Origin: Poecilobothrus nobilitatus | Lineage: Eukaryota > Arthropoda > Insecta > Diptera > Dolichopodidae | Assembly (NCBI GenBank): GCA_947095535.1 | Contig: OX352773.1 | Location: forward strand, 210,262,093 to 210,326,092 | Direction of reading: 5' to 3' | DNA: 64,000 nucleotides | Shown here: positions 1-12,164 of the stretch, one piece after another | How the letters are laid out: every line of letters begins with the position of its first letter | Numbering within the stretch: the stretch's first letter is position 1 | Notes under the pieces: generated by a model | The model's database searches: none | What the model was told of the DNA's origin: nothing | What the model saw: the letters and a program-made list of their open reading frames with translations, nothing else | Position numbers and translations under genes: made by a program

Positions 1-1270
1 AAAACTCAATACAAACTGTTTAGAAGTGTGATTTACACAAAAATTTGAAAATTTCATGTAATAAGAAAAAATGTGAAAATAGGACATTTTTGAAATTTTG
101 AGGGGCCGTAAGTCCGGAATGCTATATAACTAAGAAAAGCCGTTAACACACGTAAAAATATATTATTGAACCTTTAATTTTCATGTCTTGCCGAAGAAAA
201 ATTTGTACAGGTGCCTAAGTTACAGGTGTCTAAAAATAGCAAATTTTCAATTTTTGAAGCGTAATAACTCTTAAAGAGGGGGTGTTACCAAAAAATTTTC
301 TGAGGAAACTTATACTAATTCTTTCTTTCTTCTAGAACTTATAAAGTTCTTTCTTATCTCAAAATTTCAGGTTCTTATCTAAAGGGGTGCCGGTGTTATG
401 AAAAAAGAAATTTCATGCAAAATGTGGTTTTCACATAACGGTAAATTTAAATAGTAAATTACAAAATATTAGATAATTTTGATATTGTTTTATATAGATA
501 ATAAAATTTTCGATCTTCTGGCGGTTTTAGATTGCAAAATTATTACGCAGAGCCCGAGATATATACATCTGAAAATGGGGCTTTTTCGCAATTTTGAAGA
601 GCTGTAACTTTGGAACCCTTTACAACTAAAATAAACCTTTAACACACGTAAAAATATATTATTGTAGCTTTAATTTTTATATCTTGCAGAAGTAAAATGT
701 GTACAGGTTCCTAAGTTACAGGTGTTTAAAAATAGAAAATTTTCAATTTTTGAGCCCTAATAGCTCATAAACAGGGGGTGGTCCGAAAAAATTTTCTGAG
801 CAAACTTATACTAATTCTAAAAGTTCTTTCTTGCCTCAAAATTTCAAGCTTCTATCTAGAAGCGTGCCGGAGTTATGAAAGTAGAAAAATAATGCAAAAT
901 TTGGTTTTCACATAACGGTAAATTTAAATACTATATTTAAAAAAATTGTATAATTTTGATATTAATTTACAAAGATAAAAGAAATACCTGTCGAATGACG
1001 TTTTCAGATTGAAAAAATCTTAAGCAGAACATAAGATATATGCATTTAAAAATAGGGCTTTTTCAAAGTTTGAGGGGCTGTAGCTCGGTAATGGGAGGGG
1101 CTACATGAAAAAGTTGTTCCACAAAATTATTTTTTTTATGAGACCTACCTATTGTTAAAATTTTTTTTCTCTATCTTTAACGGTGTAGAAGTTTTGTAAG
1201 CAGACGGACGGACGGACAGAGTGAAACTAATAAGCACATTTTTTCAAAATTTTTTTGGAAATGTGCTAAA
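1..1270 (+). mobile_element. DINE-like (Helentron-type) degenerate repeat with 496-base internal tandem units
   Basis: No coding frame is seen. The stretch is built of a long unit repeated in tandem: the motif AACACACGTAAAAATATATT occurs at 145 and again at 641, a period of 496 bases. The closing motif 'gaggggctgtagctc' and relatives recur near 100, 590 and 1070, so the window opens in the middle of an array. After the last unit come a GACGGACGGACGGACAGA block (1203-1220) and a palindrome AGCACATTTT...AAATGTGCT (1233-1267). The same body and GACGGAC block recur at 29.1-30.0 kb and, inverted, at 30.96-31.69 kb, so this is a dispersed repeat family. Blocks of GACGGAC and hairpin ends are known in fly DINE-1/INE-1 Helentrons; placing this family there is inference. 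Confidence 0.5.
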
Positions 1271-1767
1271 AACTAAATATTTGAAAGAATTTTCACAGGG
1301 TATAGTTCTGCAAGTAATTGATAAATACTGAAAGTTTTACATTTACTACTAATTAATAATTTTTTAAGAATAACATTAAATAAAGGTGAATTTGAATTTA
1401 AATAAAATTTTGTTTTGGAATGGGAAGAATGTTTTGTTTCGGTAAGAATTGGACTTTATTTAATAGGTAGCAAAATCAAAAACGCGGTTAATAATTTGAT
1501 AATTTTTTGTTTTCGAAAATGTTCTTACTACAAAAATAAATTTTAAAATTAATTAGGTTTATGTTTTGGTTTCGCGCTGTGAATGACCATACCCTTTTTT
1601 TTTCTTGTACGTTTATTTTTGTTTTGGTTACTCATTTAGTAGAACATAAATACTAAATGTACTATGTATATAGGTGTATATTTGAATGTAAATAAGATTG
1701 TAAATGAGTTGTTGTAGTTTTGTAGTAAGCGTATATATTATAGAGTATATTATAGATACACATTATA

Positions 1768-2710
1768 AAGGGTGTTCAAAATTGAGGTATCATTTTAATT
1801 TTAATAAAAAAAGACTTTTTTTTTGAAATATTAAATATATTTTTATTTTAATTTATTACAAATAGGTTCCGGTTAATAATGAAAATTAAGTCGGCCAAGT
1901 GGCCCCCTCTACTACTTCGGCAGGCTTCCAATCTTTTACCAAAATTTTGAATCACGTTGTTCAATAAACTGTTCTCAATGGTTGAAATCTGCTCGATAAT
2001 GTTGTTTTTAAGCTCTTGAATTGTTGTGGGATTATTGCTGTACACTTTCGATTTCACAAAACCCCACAAAAAAAAATACAACGGTGTCAAATCGCACGAT
2101 CTTGGTGGCCACTTGTCCTCCTCCTCTAAGAGAAATAATGCGATCTTCGAACTTTTCCTTCAAAAGATCCATTGTTTCTCTTGCTGTGTGGCAAGTGGCA
2201 CCGTCCTGTTGAAATCACATATTCTCTACGTCGAAATCATCAATTTCCCGCCAGAAAAAGCTTCGGATCATCTCCCTGTAGCGATTCCCATTGACCGTAA
2301 TCGCATTGCCATTTGCGTTTTCAAAAAAATTTGGTCCGATGATTCCTCCTGACCACAAACAACTACGTTGATAAATGTTAATGAACGGCCACTACGTTGA
2401 TAAATGTTGTCTCTGTTATCAAGAACAGATCCTGTTTCTAGAAATTTATCAACCATCAGCTTGATGGCACGATTTGTTGGAGCATTTTCTCTACCAAATT
2501 TTGTTCGAAATTTCCTAATTACATCTTGAAAACTTTTACCATTTTCAAAAAATGTTGTAATAACAAAAACACGTTGTTCCTTCGTGTAACGTTCCATATT
2601 AACTAACCGGAATATATTTAGAATATACCTAAAGAAACCTCGTATAAAAATTCCAGGTAGAAAAAAGATGGCGGTAAAATCAAAATGATACCTCAATTTT
2701 GAACACCCTT
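1768..2710 (-). mobile_element. Internally deleted mariner-type (IS630/Tc1/mariner) DNA transposon
   Basis: The element has terminal inverted repeats of about 30 bases. The left end reads AAGGGTGTTCAAAATTGAGG and the right end is its reverse complement, closing at 2710. A TA dinucleotide lies on each side (1766-1767 and 2711-2712), as expected for target duplication by this superfamily. At 943 bases it is shorter than the roughly 1.3 kb of intact relatives. It codes on the minus strand for the two ends of a transposase, but the middle of the gene is missing. It is therefore a non-autonomous deletion derivative. Confidence 0.85.
1848..2696 (-). pseudogene. Transposase relic, mariner-type, middle deleted
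   Basis: Reading on the minus strand, the start MERYTKEQRVF (ATG near 2595) opens a helix-turn-helix domain of the DUF4817 type found in many insect mariner-like transposases. It runs to about 'FLETGSVLDNRDN'. The reading then jumps to a late catalytic part, 'WFQQDGATCHTARE', which holds the second catalytic Asp, read in another frame near 2170-2230. A further frame at 1848-2090 gives 'FFLWGFVKSKVY' and the C-terminal tail. About 130 residues that should carry the first catalytic Asp are absent, and at least one frame break separates the rest. There is also a small direct duplication of 'ctacgttgataaatgtt' near 2363-2407. The product cannot be active. The DUF4817 and DDE assignments rest on recognised family motifs, not a search. 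Confidence 0.8.
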
Positions 2711-4810
2711 TATTATAATATAGACTGATCTATATGAAAAAAAAAAAACATTAACAAGATAGGCAACGCTTTTATCATAATTTAATTTATGTATCAGTCA
2801 ATTGTTTCTATTTCTTTTATTTTTTGTTAACTGTCAAAAAAGCGACTGAATTCTAAAGTTAAAAAAAAATCAAAACGTTGTGCTTGTTTAAAACAAAGAC
2901 CAGTTTTTTTTTACCTACTCCTTGTTTTCCTGTCAATTTATTTTTTCATCAATTAAAATGAAACAAAATGAAAAGTAAACAGGAAAAAAATATGTTTTCA
3001 TTGTTTTTTTTTTTTTTTCTTAAAATGTGTTTTCTGTGGGATCAATTGGATCACACCCCACTGCAACCGCCTGCAAAAAAATAAAACAGAAAAACAATCA
3101 ATAATTAAATGAACGTTCAAAAAACAAAACGTTTAAACAACAAAAAGGAGTAACAGAATTAACAGAATATACATATAATTATAGAATGTGTTGGATATAT
3201 TTATAGGCTATACATATATGTATGTATATATATACAATTAGATAGGTGTATCGAATAGATACGACTTATTGTTATTTTTTTTATAAAAAAAAACAACAAA
3301 TCAAAAATAAAAAAAGAACAATATAATCTAAAAGATACTCTATTAATCTATTTATATTAAAATGGAGTCATGCAGAGGTTTGTTTTAAGTTCACACAACA
3401 GAACTTATATATAGAGAAATATATACATAAGTATGTTCATATTTGGTTATTTCATTATTTCTGTAAACTGTTTATATTCGTACTGTTATTTTTTAATAAT
3501 ATACAAATATACCATAGGTCTTATGGTAAATTGAACAAATTGAAAAGAATTTTAAAATAATCAGTTTATAATGTCATTATATTTGTTTTTTTTCTTCTTC
3601 TAAAGATTAAATAAATCTTCTAATTTAAGTATAAAATACAGATTGATATATAACATGATATATATGTAGTATATGAATTGTAGTTTAGAAAGCTGATGCA
3701 CAAAAAAAAAGCTCTAAAATATTCACATTGAAAGCTAGTGAATGTTTTGACATTTAATTGGAGCATCATTTGACATTAAGAAAAAGGAATGTATGTATAC
3801 TAAAAATTATAAATGAATGAATGAAATGTTCAAAAAAACATGTTTAGAAAATATTGTTTTAATAAATGTTAAATATCTTTTTAAGTCTTTGCCAAAACAT
3901 AACCTCCAATCTTTGCCAATAGCAAAGTATAATTTTCTAGGAAATAGAAGTGATCATTTCTTACAATTATAAGATACCGCAAATTTATAAATAAAAAATT
4001 AACTAGCTCGGTCCGTTACCTTGGCGTCGAACGTAACGTAATTCCATATTACAATTTTTATTTCATTTAATCCTACCTAGACCTTTTCACTAATTTCCTA
4101 TTTCTCCTAGTTTCTAATTAGTTCTTTTACCCCCAATGGCCAAAACTTTACCTTTATGAAGAAACTTACAATTACAAATATTTATATTATGAAGAGCCTT
4201 TTAATAAAAAGATAAATATCTTTATTCGAAAACAGATTAAGGTCGAAAGTGTAATTAAATTGTGTATTTTTTTAAAATATAAGATGTGTATGCGACATTC
4301 ACACATGTAGAAATATTTCCTTTCCTTGCTAGAGCTGCCACATTAAAATTTAAAAATAGGTGTAAAATTTATGAATTGTATATATATACTGATTAATTTT
4401 TATAAAGATTACATTAAATATTTAGGTATGTACATATATATATGTATACATATGTATATAAATATATGATTTAAGCTTAAATAGAAAATTTTTAAATTGA
4501 CTATTGATTTGATTAAATAAAATGCAATTGTTTTTCTAAACAAAGTGTTTTAAATTATATTAAAAGCAAAAATATAGAAGAGATTTTTCTACAAACATAA
4601 TTTTAAATGTTAACAAAGAATTTGGAACGCATCTTATATTACGCATTACATTATATTATTTAATATAATTATAACTGTTTATAATATCACTAAACTACTA
4701 TTTTTCTCTCATTTACGTTATTTTTTTTTTTTTTTATAAGAGTAAAAATATATATATATAAAGTTAAAAAAGAAAAATTAATTATTATTATATATGGATT
4801 CTGTATATAG

Positions 4811-4842
<32 letters not shown>

Positions 4843-4850
4843 TGAACACT
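2711..4850. other. AT-rich non-coding stretch
   Basis: Mostly low-complexity AT with A and T runs and short TA repeats (for example around 3210-3235 and 4825-4842). It holds one isolated exon-like stretch on the minus strand (3020-3070, listed separately). A patch of higher GC at 4005-4035 (gctcggtccgttaccttggc) has no frame or repeat partner that I can find in the window. The 3' untranslated part of the coiled-coil gene should lie just below 4851. Confidence 0.5.
3020..3070 (-). CDS. Possible isolated 3' terminal exon, function unknown
   Basis: On the minus strand a strong splice acceptor is visible: a long pyrimidine tract (tttttctgttttatttttttgc) ending in AG at 3072-3071. It is followed by 51 bases that read as AVAVGCDPIDPTENTF and a TAA stop if entered in phase 0. 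GC content is about twice that of the surroundings. The nearest gene upstream on this strand, the coiled-coil gene, already ends with its own stop at 4851, so this exon would belong to a different transcript that spans it, or to an alternative 3' end. Other phases give either an early stop or a basic tail running into the A-rich flank. I do not recognise the peptide. RNA-seq junction reads would decide. Confidence 0.3.
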   Translation of the reverse strand, partial: AVAVGCDPIDPTENTF

Positions 4851-6997
4851 TTAATTACATTGATCAGCGGAATCTTTTGATAAATATGCAATATGACCTT
4901 TAAGAGTTCTTATTTGATTTTGAGCTGTTTCAAAATTACATGCAATTGTATTTAATTGTCCCTGCATTTCTCTAATAACCTCTTCACGATCTGATATTGA
5001 TAAACATGCAGTTGCACGACATTGTGCTAATTCTTTTTCAACACAATCTAAACGTTGTTGTAATGCACAACGTGTTTGTTCAGCTCTTTCTTTTGTTCTA
5101 GAAACAATTTTAGCTGATTCAGCACGTAATAAATCTAGATCACCTTTGGTTTTACAAAGTTTATCACATAAAATTTGTTTTTCTTTACGTAATGTATCTA
5201 ATTCTTTACGCAATGAATCTAATTCCTTTTCTAGTTCTCTTAAACGTTTACTATTATCTGGAGAAGCTTCTCTATCATTGGCCATTGATGCTTTTATTGT
5301 TTTTAATTCTCTACAAACTAATCTTAGTTTATTTTCAAGATTATCTTTTTCTTTACAAACTGCAGCCAATTTTAATTGTTCATTCTCTAATAATTTTGGT
5401 AATTGTACCAATTCTTTAAGTTTTTCTTGAAATTTCTCTTTAATGCGACGTATCTCTAAATTGATTTGATCTTCAATTTTTTTATTACTGATTTCAAGTT
5501 TATTTAAGAGACATTTTTGTTCTTCAACTTTTTGTTGAGCAGCCAAATATTTATTTTGATATTCGACAAGCTGTTCTGATTGCTCTTTTATTAAACATTT
5601 AAATTCATCGGCTTCATCTTGCAAATCATTTAGTTTATCTTTTAACAGTTCCATTTCAGCACGTTCATTTCCCTTTGAATCATCAGTTGAATGTCTACAT
5701 TTTGTAGATTGATGCATTTCTTTTAATTCTGCGTCTTTTTTAGCATATTCTGCTAGTAGATAAGCATAATTATCTTTTAATTCGTTTAGTTCATCATTTT
5801 TTGGTATTTTGACGTCTGGACAAGGAGTTGAACCCTTATCATGAACAGCACAGTTACCTAAAAATATACTTGTTTTATTATTGTCGAAAACATTAAAAAT
5901 ACTTTAGAATGAAGATATAACAAACCTTTTGCAACTTGATTTTCCCATTGAGCCCGTTCTCTTTGTAAATGATTCATTTCTAGTTTTAATTTATCCATGC
6001 AATTTTCCATAGTAGTTATATTTTGTTCCAAAGATTGTAATTTACGATTTTCTTTGGCTTCACATTTTGTTGATGGACCATTTAAAACTTTAGCTTTTTC
6101 TCTACAAAGTGATTGTAATTCGCTTTGTAAAAGATTTATCTTATTCTGTAAGCTATCAATGGTTTGATCACGTTGTATAACTTCATTTTGTAAATGAAAA
6201 CGATCTCCTTCTAATCTTGAATTATCATTTGCTAAACGATTTTGCATATTGTAACTGCGACAAAGTTCTTTGTTCAATGCATCATGTGATTTCTTTTTTT
6301 TACTACGCTTTTTCTTTTCTTTTTCGCAAGATTTATCAGGTTCCCGGCAATTTTTTAAAATTTTTGCTAATTTTTTTAAGTTTTCTTTATTTTTATTTGG
6401 ATCTTGATCACATTTTACTTCACTTAAAAGTCTTTTAAGCAATTCCTGTATTTTTTTATCTTTTAAATCAGCTCCACCACAAACTGTTTTTGTGGGAGTT
6501 GATGTAGAGCAAGTTTGTTTACCCGGGCAAGGCAACATACATAATTGTAATGGCATATTATCTTCTTCAAAAGTTGTTGCTAATGGAATATGTTCCCATA
6601 AACGAGTTGGATCTTCCTCCTGTAATGTAACCGCCTTTCGTAAAAGACATTGTAATTTTGTATTTTCACGTTCTAATATACAACGTAAATTTTTCAATTC
6701 TCTTTCATCACAACGATTTTTACATGGTTTTAATGCTTTATCGACGATATTCATTTTAAGCGTATTAACAACTCTATTTTGATTTTCGATTTCTCTTATT
6801 ACTTCTTGATATTCGGCTAAAAGACGCTTTTTAGCTTCATTATCCAAATCACCTTGTCCAAACATTGATGTGCTTCCTTTTGATTGACATGGTGTATCGG
6901 GTCCACCTCCTTCACATTCTTCATCGAAATCAGTCATATCAGCCAAATCATCTAAATCATCTTCACATTCTTCTGCATCACTAGGCATTCGCGACAT
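4851..6997 (-). CDS. Two-exon gene for a large coiled-coil protein, not recognised
   Basis: Exon 1 is 6997-5926 and exon 2 is 5857-4851. They are separated by a 68-base GT-AG intron (5925-5858, ending in tatttttag) that splits a Gly codon in phase 1. Joined, they give 692 residues. The N-terminus is strongly acidic (residues 6-30). Charged coiled-coil stretches follow at about 52-125, 178-220 and 240-357, and through most of exon 2 (about 380-690). A Cys/Pro/Thr-rich linker lies at 153-175 and a basic patch (KEKKKRSKKKKS) at 226-237. Cysteines are unusually frequent for a coiled-coil protein. No signal peptide, membrane segment or enzyme motif is visible. The start is the first ATG after stops, in context AAGAAATGTC. 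The composition resembles centrosomal, axonemal or sperm-tail coiled-coil proteins, but that is a guess from type alone; I cannot name an orthologue. Confidence 0.88.
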
Positions 6998-8389
6998 TTC
7001 TTATTATTTTTTATTAAATTATATTTTTCTATTTTAGATAAGAGAACTTTTTTTTAATTAAAATTTTTAGAGATACAATATCTTACTAAACACATATATT
7101 CAAAAAAAATTAAAAAATTAAAATAAAAAATCCTTAATCGAGATTTAAACAGATACAAATACTATTGAAAAAAAAAAATTAACTTAAAAATAAAATAATC
7201 TTCATAAAAACAAGAATTTTTTATTCTCAGGATCGAAATTTTAAAAATTTTTTAAAAAAGTTTCTATTTGAAAAGAAATTCTACGAGCTATTAATTAAAT
7301 TATTTAAAAATTTTTTTTTTATTTGATTTCCATAGTAAATTAGAAAAAAAATTTTTTTTTAAATGATTTCATAATAAAATTAAATTTCAGAAAAACGGCA
7401 ACTCAAAAAATTTTGGGTGTAATTTATAAAAACAGTTCAAGTTTTACTAAAGAGTTTTTTTTTTATTCTGATGCTATAAATTAGAATATAATCAAGTCAT
7501 GTTGTAAGGAGTAGACATTATTTAGATTAACTTCAACCTAGAATAATTGTTTAACAAAATATGCCTTATGCCACTAAATTGTCGAAAGGATTACATAAAT
7601 TTTATCATTCAAAAATCAGGATTATCTTCAAAAGTGATAAGTCTATAGCATGTATAATGGATTTAATGATTCATTGATTATTCCTTGATGGTGATAATTA
7701 TAGCACAATTATGAAAGCAATAAATAAAATTTAGATTTAGAGTTCAACTGCTCAGAGCTGGGATTTAAAACTTGAAGTCGGTGAACGATCAACAACTTAT
7801 AATGTTATGTATTTTGTATACATTAAGTCATTTATTATTCATATTTGACTAAGTTTCAGTTTCTGCAATCATTAATTTCACTTAGCTGATAATTACTCGG
7901 CTGTAGCTATTGTACAAGACTCTATGGCACGTTTCTTTTATTTCTACGCCATATATTATCTTATAGATACAAGAATTATGGTTTATTATTATTTTATTAT
8001 ATAGCTATATTTTATTATGCCTAAATATAATAGATACATATATAATACCTTCGTATCCTGAACCCTGACTAAGTAATTAAAAATGAATATTATTAAAACC
8101 AGTTTTGTTTTTATATAGATAGACAATATCGCTTTTAAAATCACTCGGCTTATATGTTCGAGTTCGGGCGTTGTTTTTAAACTTTATGTTTTCTTTTAAA
8201 AAAAAAATTTATTAGAATCAAAATTTAAAATATCTTAATAAGGCTGATATTGAAAATAAACTCAGAATATTTTTTTATTTATTAAAAATTTGAAACGAGT
8301 GCAGAAAACGGAAAGTTCTCTGTTGTTTCCGAAGAAATAAAAATTCAAAATTGTCTCATATTAAAAATGGCGTCAGATCAGATTATTAA
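6998..8389. other. No gene seen; upstream region of the coiled-coil gene
   Basis: AT-rich sequence with frequent stops in all frames. The 5' untranslated part and promoter of the minus-strand gene should lie at its left end. No TATA box or initiator stands out against the AT background. Confidence 0.5.
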
Positions 8390-8520
8390 TTCGAATGCAT
8401 AAAACTGTGCTTGAACTCAAATCTAATTTATTCAAACAAAATTTATACGAGTGCAAGAATATTGTTTGTTTGAAAAAGTGAGATTTGATTTCAAGCTTAG
8501 TTTTGTTTTATGCATTTGAT
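8390..8520. repeat. Palindromic repeat, copy 1
   Basis: An imperfect inverted repeat of about 50-base arms. The left arm (AATGCATAAAACTGTGCTTG, ACTCAAATCTA, TTCAAACAAA) is mirrored by the right arm, which ends TTTTATGCATTT at 8516. A related palindrome lies at 8735-8845. This suggests a small MITE or snap-back repeat family; target duplications were not identified. Confidence 0.55.
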
Positions 8521-8734
8521 ACAACATCACTTACATACCTGCATACGTTTGAAAGTGATGTAATGTGACGAATTAGTTTTATTGCCGATTTATTTCGGAA
8601 TTCGAAAATTGTAAAACTAAAAACTAATTTGTTTAATAATTAAAAAGAAATCTTTAATTATGCTAAATTTTTTTCTTATTTTATAGGTATAATAAAACTT
8701 TTGGTAGGTCATTCGAAATTCATATATTTGGCCG

Positions 8735-8845
8735 AATGCATATAAAATTTAGCTTGAACTCAAATCTCGCATTTTAAAACAAAAACTATACGACTTCAGA
8801 TGCAGATTTTGTTTGAAAAAGTGAGATTTAATTTCATTCGGTCTA
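8735..8845. repeat. Palindromic repeat, copy 2
   Basis: It shares 'cgaatgcat', 'agcttgaactcaaatct' and 'tttgtttgaaaaagtgagat' with the palindrome at 8390-8520, in the same order. It also folds back on itself through ACTCAAATCT / AGATTTAATTT. It is more decayed than copy 1. Confidence 0.5.
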
Positions 8846-10233
8846 TTGGGAATTGTCTATTGGTTATGACATAATCAGGCGTTATTTGTTATGACTTAAT
8901 GTATTGAATAAAAAAATTTTAATTAACTCGAAAAAAAAAAAAAATAAATTAAAAATAGCACAAATATTATGTATAAATTCGCACATATATTCTGTAACTA
9001 AAAAAAAAAAATTGCGCTTTCCTATTGTTTGAGTTCATGTATTCACCTCTTATACTACAATTTAAATTGACGAACAAGTAAAGTTAAATTTCTAATAGAA
9101 AGCATATATTTATTTATGTACATAATATATAGAATCTTTATGTACATAATATATGTAAAATATTTATATATTTTTAAAAAAATGCGTGAGTAATCAAGAA
9201 AATTATATAACAAAAAGTAAAAATAAATAAATTAGGTTAAATTTTAATGTAAATATTTTTAAACATTTATTTCGAATTAGAACATACCCCCATTGTGTCA
9301 ATTTTTTAGGATCGTTTTTTTATTTTTATTTTATTTTTTATAATAAATTAACCGTGTCCATTTTTCTAATACTATAAAAATTAAAATAAGTTCTTAAAAA
9401 TATTATTATCTAACCCTTTTATTTTTAGAATTATATTAAACTTATTTTAAATAACTACCATAACTATTTTCTTCTTTTATCACCTCCTTTTATTTACAAT
9501 ATTAATTATGGAACATTATGTAAATTTTTTTTTTGTTTTTATTTTGATACTCAGTTGTTGGTCTAATTGGTAATTTTTTATTATTTAAATGATTTATTAC
9601 CAAAGAAGTTCCACTGTTGGTTCTAAAAAAACAAAAAGGCAATAAAACAAATATTGAAATTAATTAGAAAAATAAATTTAAATCCTTTTGGTAATTTGAA
9701 ATTAATTGATTTATTTAAAGATATGAAAAAAAAAAATAAAATAAAATATTACTTTAAATTAATTATTTTTTATTATTATAAATTATTAGTATCTATAAAA
9801 GTATTATTTTTTTATTAGATAGCCTTTACTGTGAGAAATGAAAAAGATTTATCCAAAATCATTAAAAAAGATTTTTTTTTTTGTTTTTTTTTTTTTTGGA
9901 ATTTCTGGAAGCTTTTTTTTAATAAAGCTCATTTTAAGGATGTAAAAAGATTTCAATGTTTTTTAAAACCGATAGAAAAACTTGAGGGTAAAAATTATTT
10001 AATTTAATAACCAAAAGTCAGAATCCTCCAAAAACTTGCCCGCATTTTAATCGGAACAACTCACAAATCACTAATTTTAGATTTAATATTATAGTACAGC
10101 TATTTGCAGCCTAATTTCGCTGTACATAAATATTTTTCTAAACTCCAACTTCAGATCCCATTTTAATTTAATTTAATTTTTATTTTAGAGATCCAAAAGT
10201 TTCCTCAAACTTTAATTTTCATAAAAAGGGTCA
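8846..10233. other. No gene seen
   Basis: AT-rich, with many A and T homopolymers and short tandem duplications (for example the 'tatgtacataatatat' pair near 9114-9150). No frame, RNA gene or transposon end is recognised. Confidence 0.5.
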
Positions 10234-10241
10234 AAATCTAC

Positions 10242-10449
10242 CTTTAAGGTCGTAAAGAACTCTAGTTTTTAAGTGTGATATATAAATGTTTTGCTGTTAT
10301 ATAAATGAATTTGGCAAGTGATGTCCTATCTCTAGGGGGATAGGGGGATCTCTAGGGGGATAGGACATCACTTGCCAAATTCATTTATATAACAGCGAAA
10401 CATTTATATATCACACTTAAAAACTAGAGTTCTTTACGAACTTTAGACG
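10242..10449. mobile_element. Near-perfect 80-base-arm hairpin with candidate 8-base target duplication
   Basis: Arms 10251-10330 and 10359-10438 are reverse complements over 80 bases with one mismatch (tttTgctg against tttCgctg). They surround a 28-base G-rich loop that itself repeats 'tctaggggga'. The arms fade out over about 10 bases, and the whole is bracketed by the direct repeat AAATCTAC (10234-10241 and 10450-10457), which could be an 8-base target duplication of hAT type. The near identity of the arms argues for recent origin. It is either a snap-back MITE or a hairpin-RNA locus. No protein frame is present. Confidence 0.6.
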
Positions 10450-10457
10450 AAATCTAC

Positions 10458-12164
10458 ACTTTAAATAAACAGATGATGTCATAATATTCATTTTCCCCAC
10501 ATTATGTTGAATTGTAATGTGAAGACATTAATTGGAAACTTTTTTCATTTTAATTAAATGTAATAAGTATTAAAATTTCCAATACCTAATTTCTAAATCA
10601 TTTTTTTTAAAAATATTCATTAGTTTCGTTCTGTCTTCTGTCCCTACGTTTGTTTACAAAACTACAGTTTTTAAGATGTATTTTAAGAAGTAATGAAATT
10701 TTATTCATGCATAGGAATTAATATAAGGAATTAATTTAGTAGAAGAGCTTTTTTTCGTGTAGCCTGGCCAATTGGTTACAGAGTTATAATAAGTACCTCA
10801 AAATTGAAAAAGGTTTGTTTTCAAATCTTTATGTTTCAAGTTCTGCAGACTTTTTTAATTTAAAATCGTTACGAACATTTTTTTAAGTTTTATAATACGA
10901 TATAAAAATTATATAATTTTGGAAAATTTTGGTTTCTCCATATCTCCAGAAAGCTGTTAGTCATAACTTTGAAATTTTGTGAAGTGAAATATCTTTAATA
11001 AAAAATTTTCTTCTTTGTATGGTTTAAGAACTATTAAGGAGCGAAATATTTGTAGACACTTATAACTTAAATAGTTGTTCAAATTTATTTAAAGTAAAAT
11101 ACAAAAATTAAAGATTTAAATACAGGGTTTTCTTTATAATTTAAATATAATTTATAAGATCTTTAAAAACTGCTATAAACTATGAATTATAAGCAAAACA
11201 TTAATTTTTTTATTAACAAAAATAAAAACGCAAAGGTTTGAATGAGTTAATAATTAATATTCGTTAATAGAAATTTGATATGTTAGAATAAAAATGTTTG
11301 TATCAATACAAAGTAATTTAAATTAATTTTTAACAAATTTTATCAAATTAATATTTTTATTTGATTAATTTTTTATTTTTGGGAGTAATATAATAACGTC
11401 AAGCATATTGGTTTTGTATTATTTGAAATAGATATAAATAATGGATGTACTAATTTTATCGGTGGAAAAATTAATTTTTGTAAAGAATAATCGATTTGTA
11501 TTTTATTATTTATTAAGTTTTTGTTAAATTTCTTTGTTTACTTCTAAGATTCTAACTATAAATATTTAAAATTTTATTTATTTTAGATTTAATGGTTGGA
11601 TACCTTTAATATTAATGAACATACAAAATGTAACTTTGTTTTGTTTATGTGTGGGTTTTTCTTTGAGATGCTGTTTCATATATTTGGGATAAACATATTA
11701 ACTGTATTTTGTTAAAAATCGATTAAATTAATTTTTAGTATAATCTACGTACAGATTTAAGTTTTTGGAATTTAAAATTTGCAACTCCGCTACATTTGAA
11801 ATAATAATTTTCTAGATATAACATAATTTTTTTTTGCTTTTGTAAGCCTATTATAATACTGTAGTATAAATAAAACATAAAAAATAAATTATCCAGTGAA
11901 ATTATCCAGTATCAAATTAAAAATTAATTTATTTTACTTTTTGTCATCACTGTATCAAATGGCATACATCATAATTCAGGATCCAAATTTCTTGAAAACT
12001 AGGTGTAATTTGCATATTTTTTTTAAACATTTCAAATCTTTTTTGACATAATTTAGGTAAAATTTTCAGAACTTTTCAAAAGATAAAAGAGCTGGATTTA
12101 TTTTTAGTTTGATTACGTTTCAAAGATATTATAGTTTTCTACTGCTTTTAATCTCTATTAGGGC
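10458..12164. other. No gene seen
   Basis: AT-rich sequence broken by stops in all frames. No recognisable repeats or RNA genes. Confidence 0.5.
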
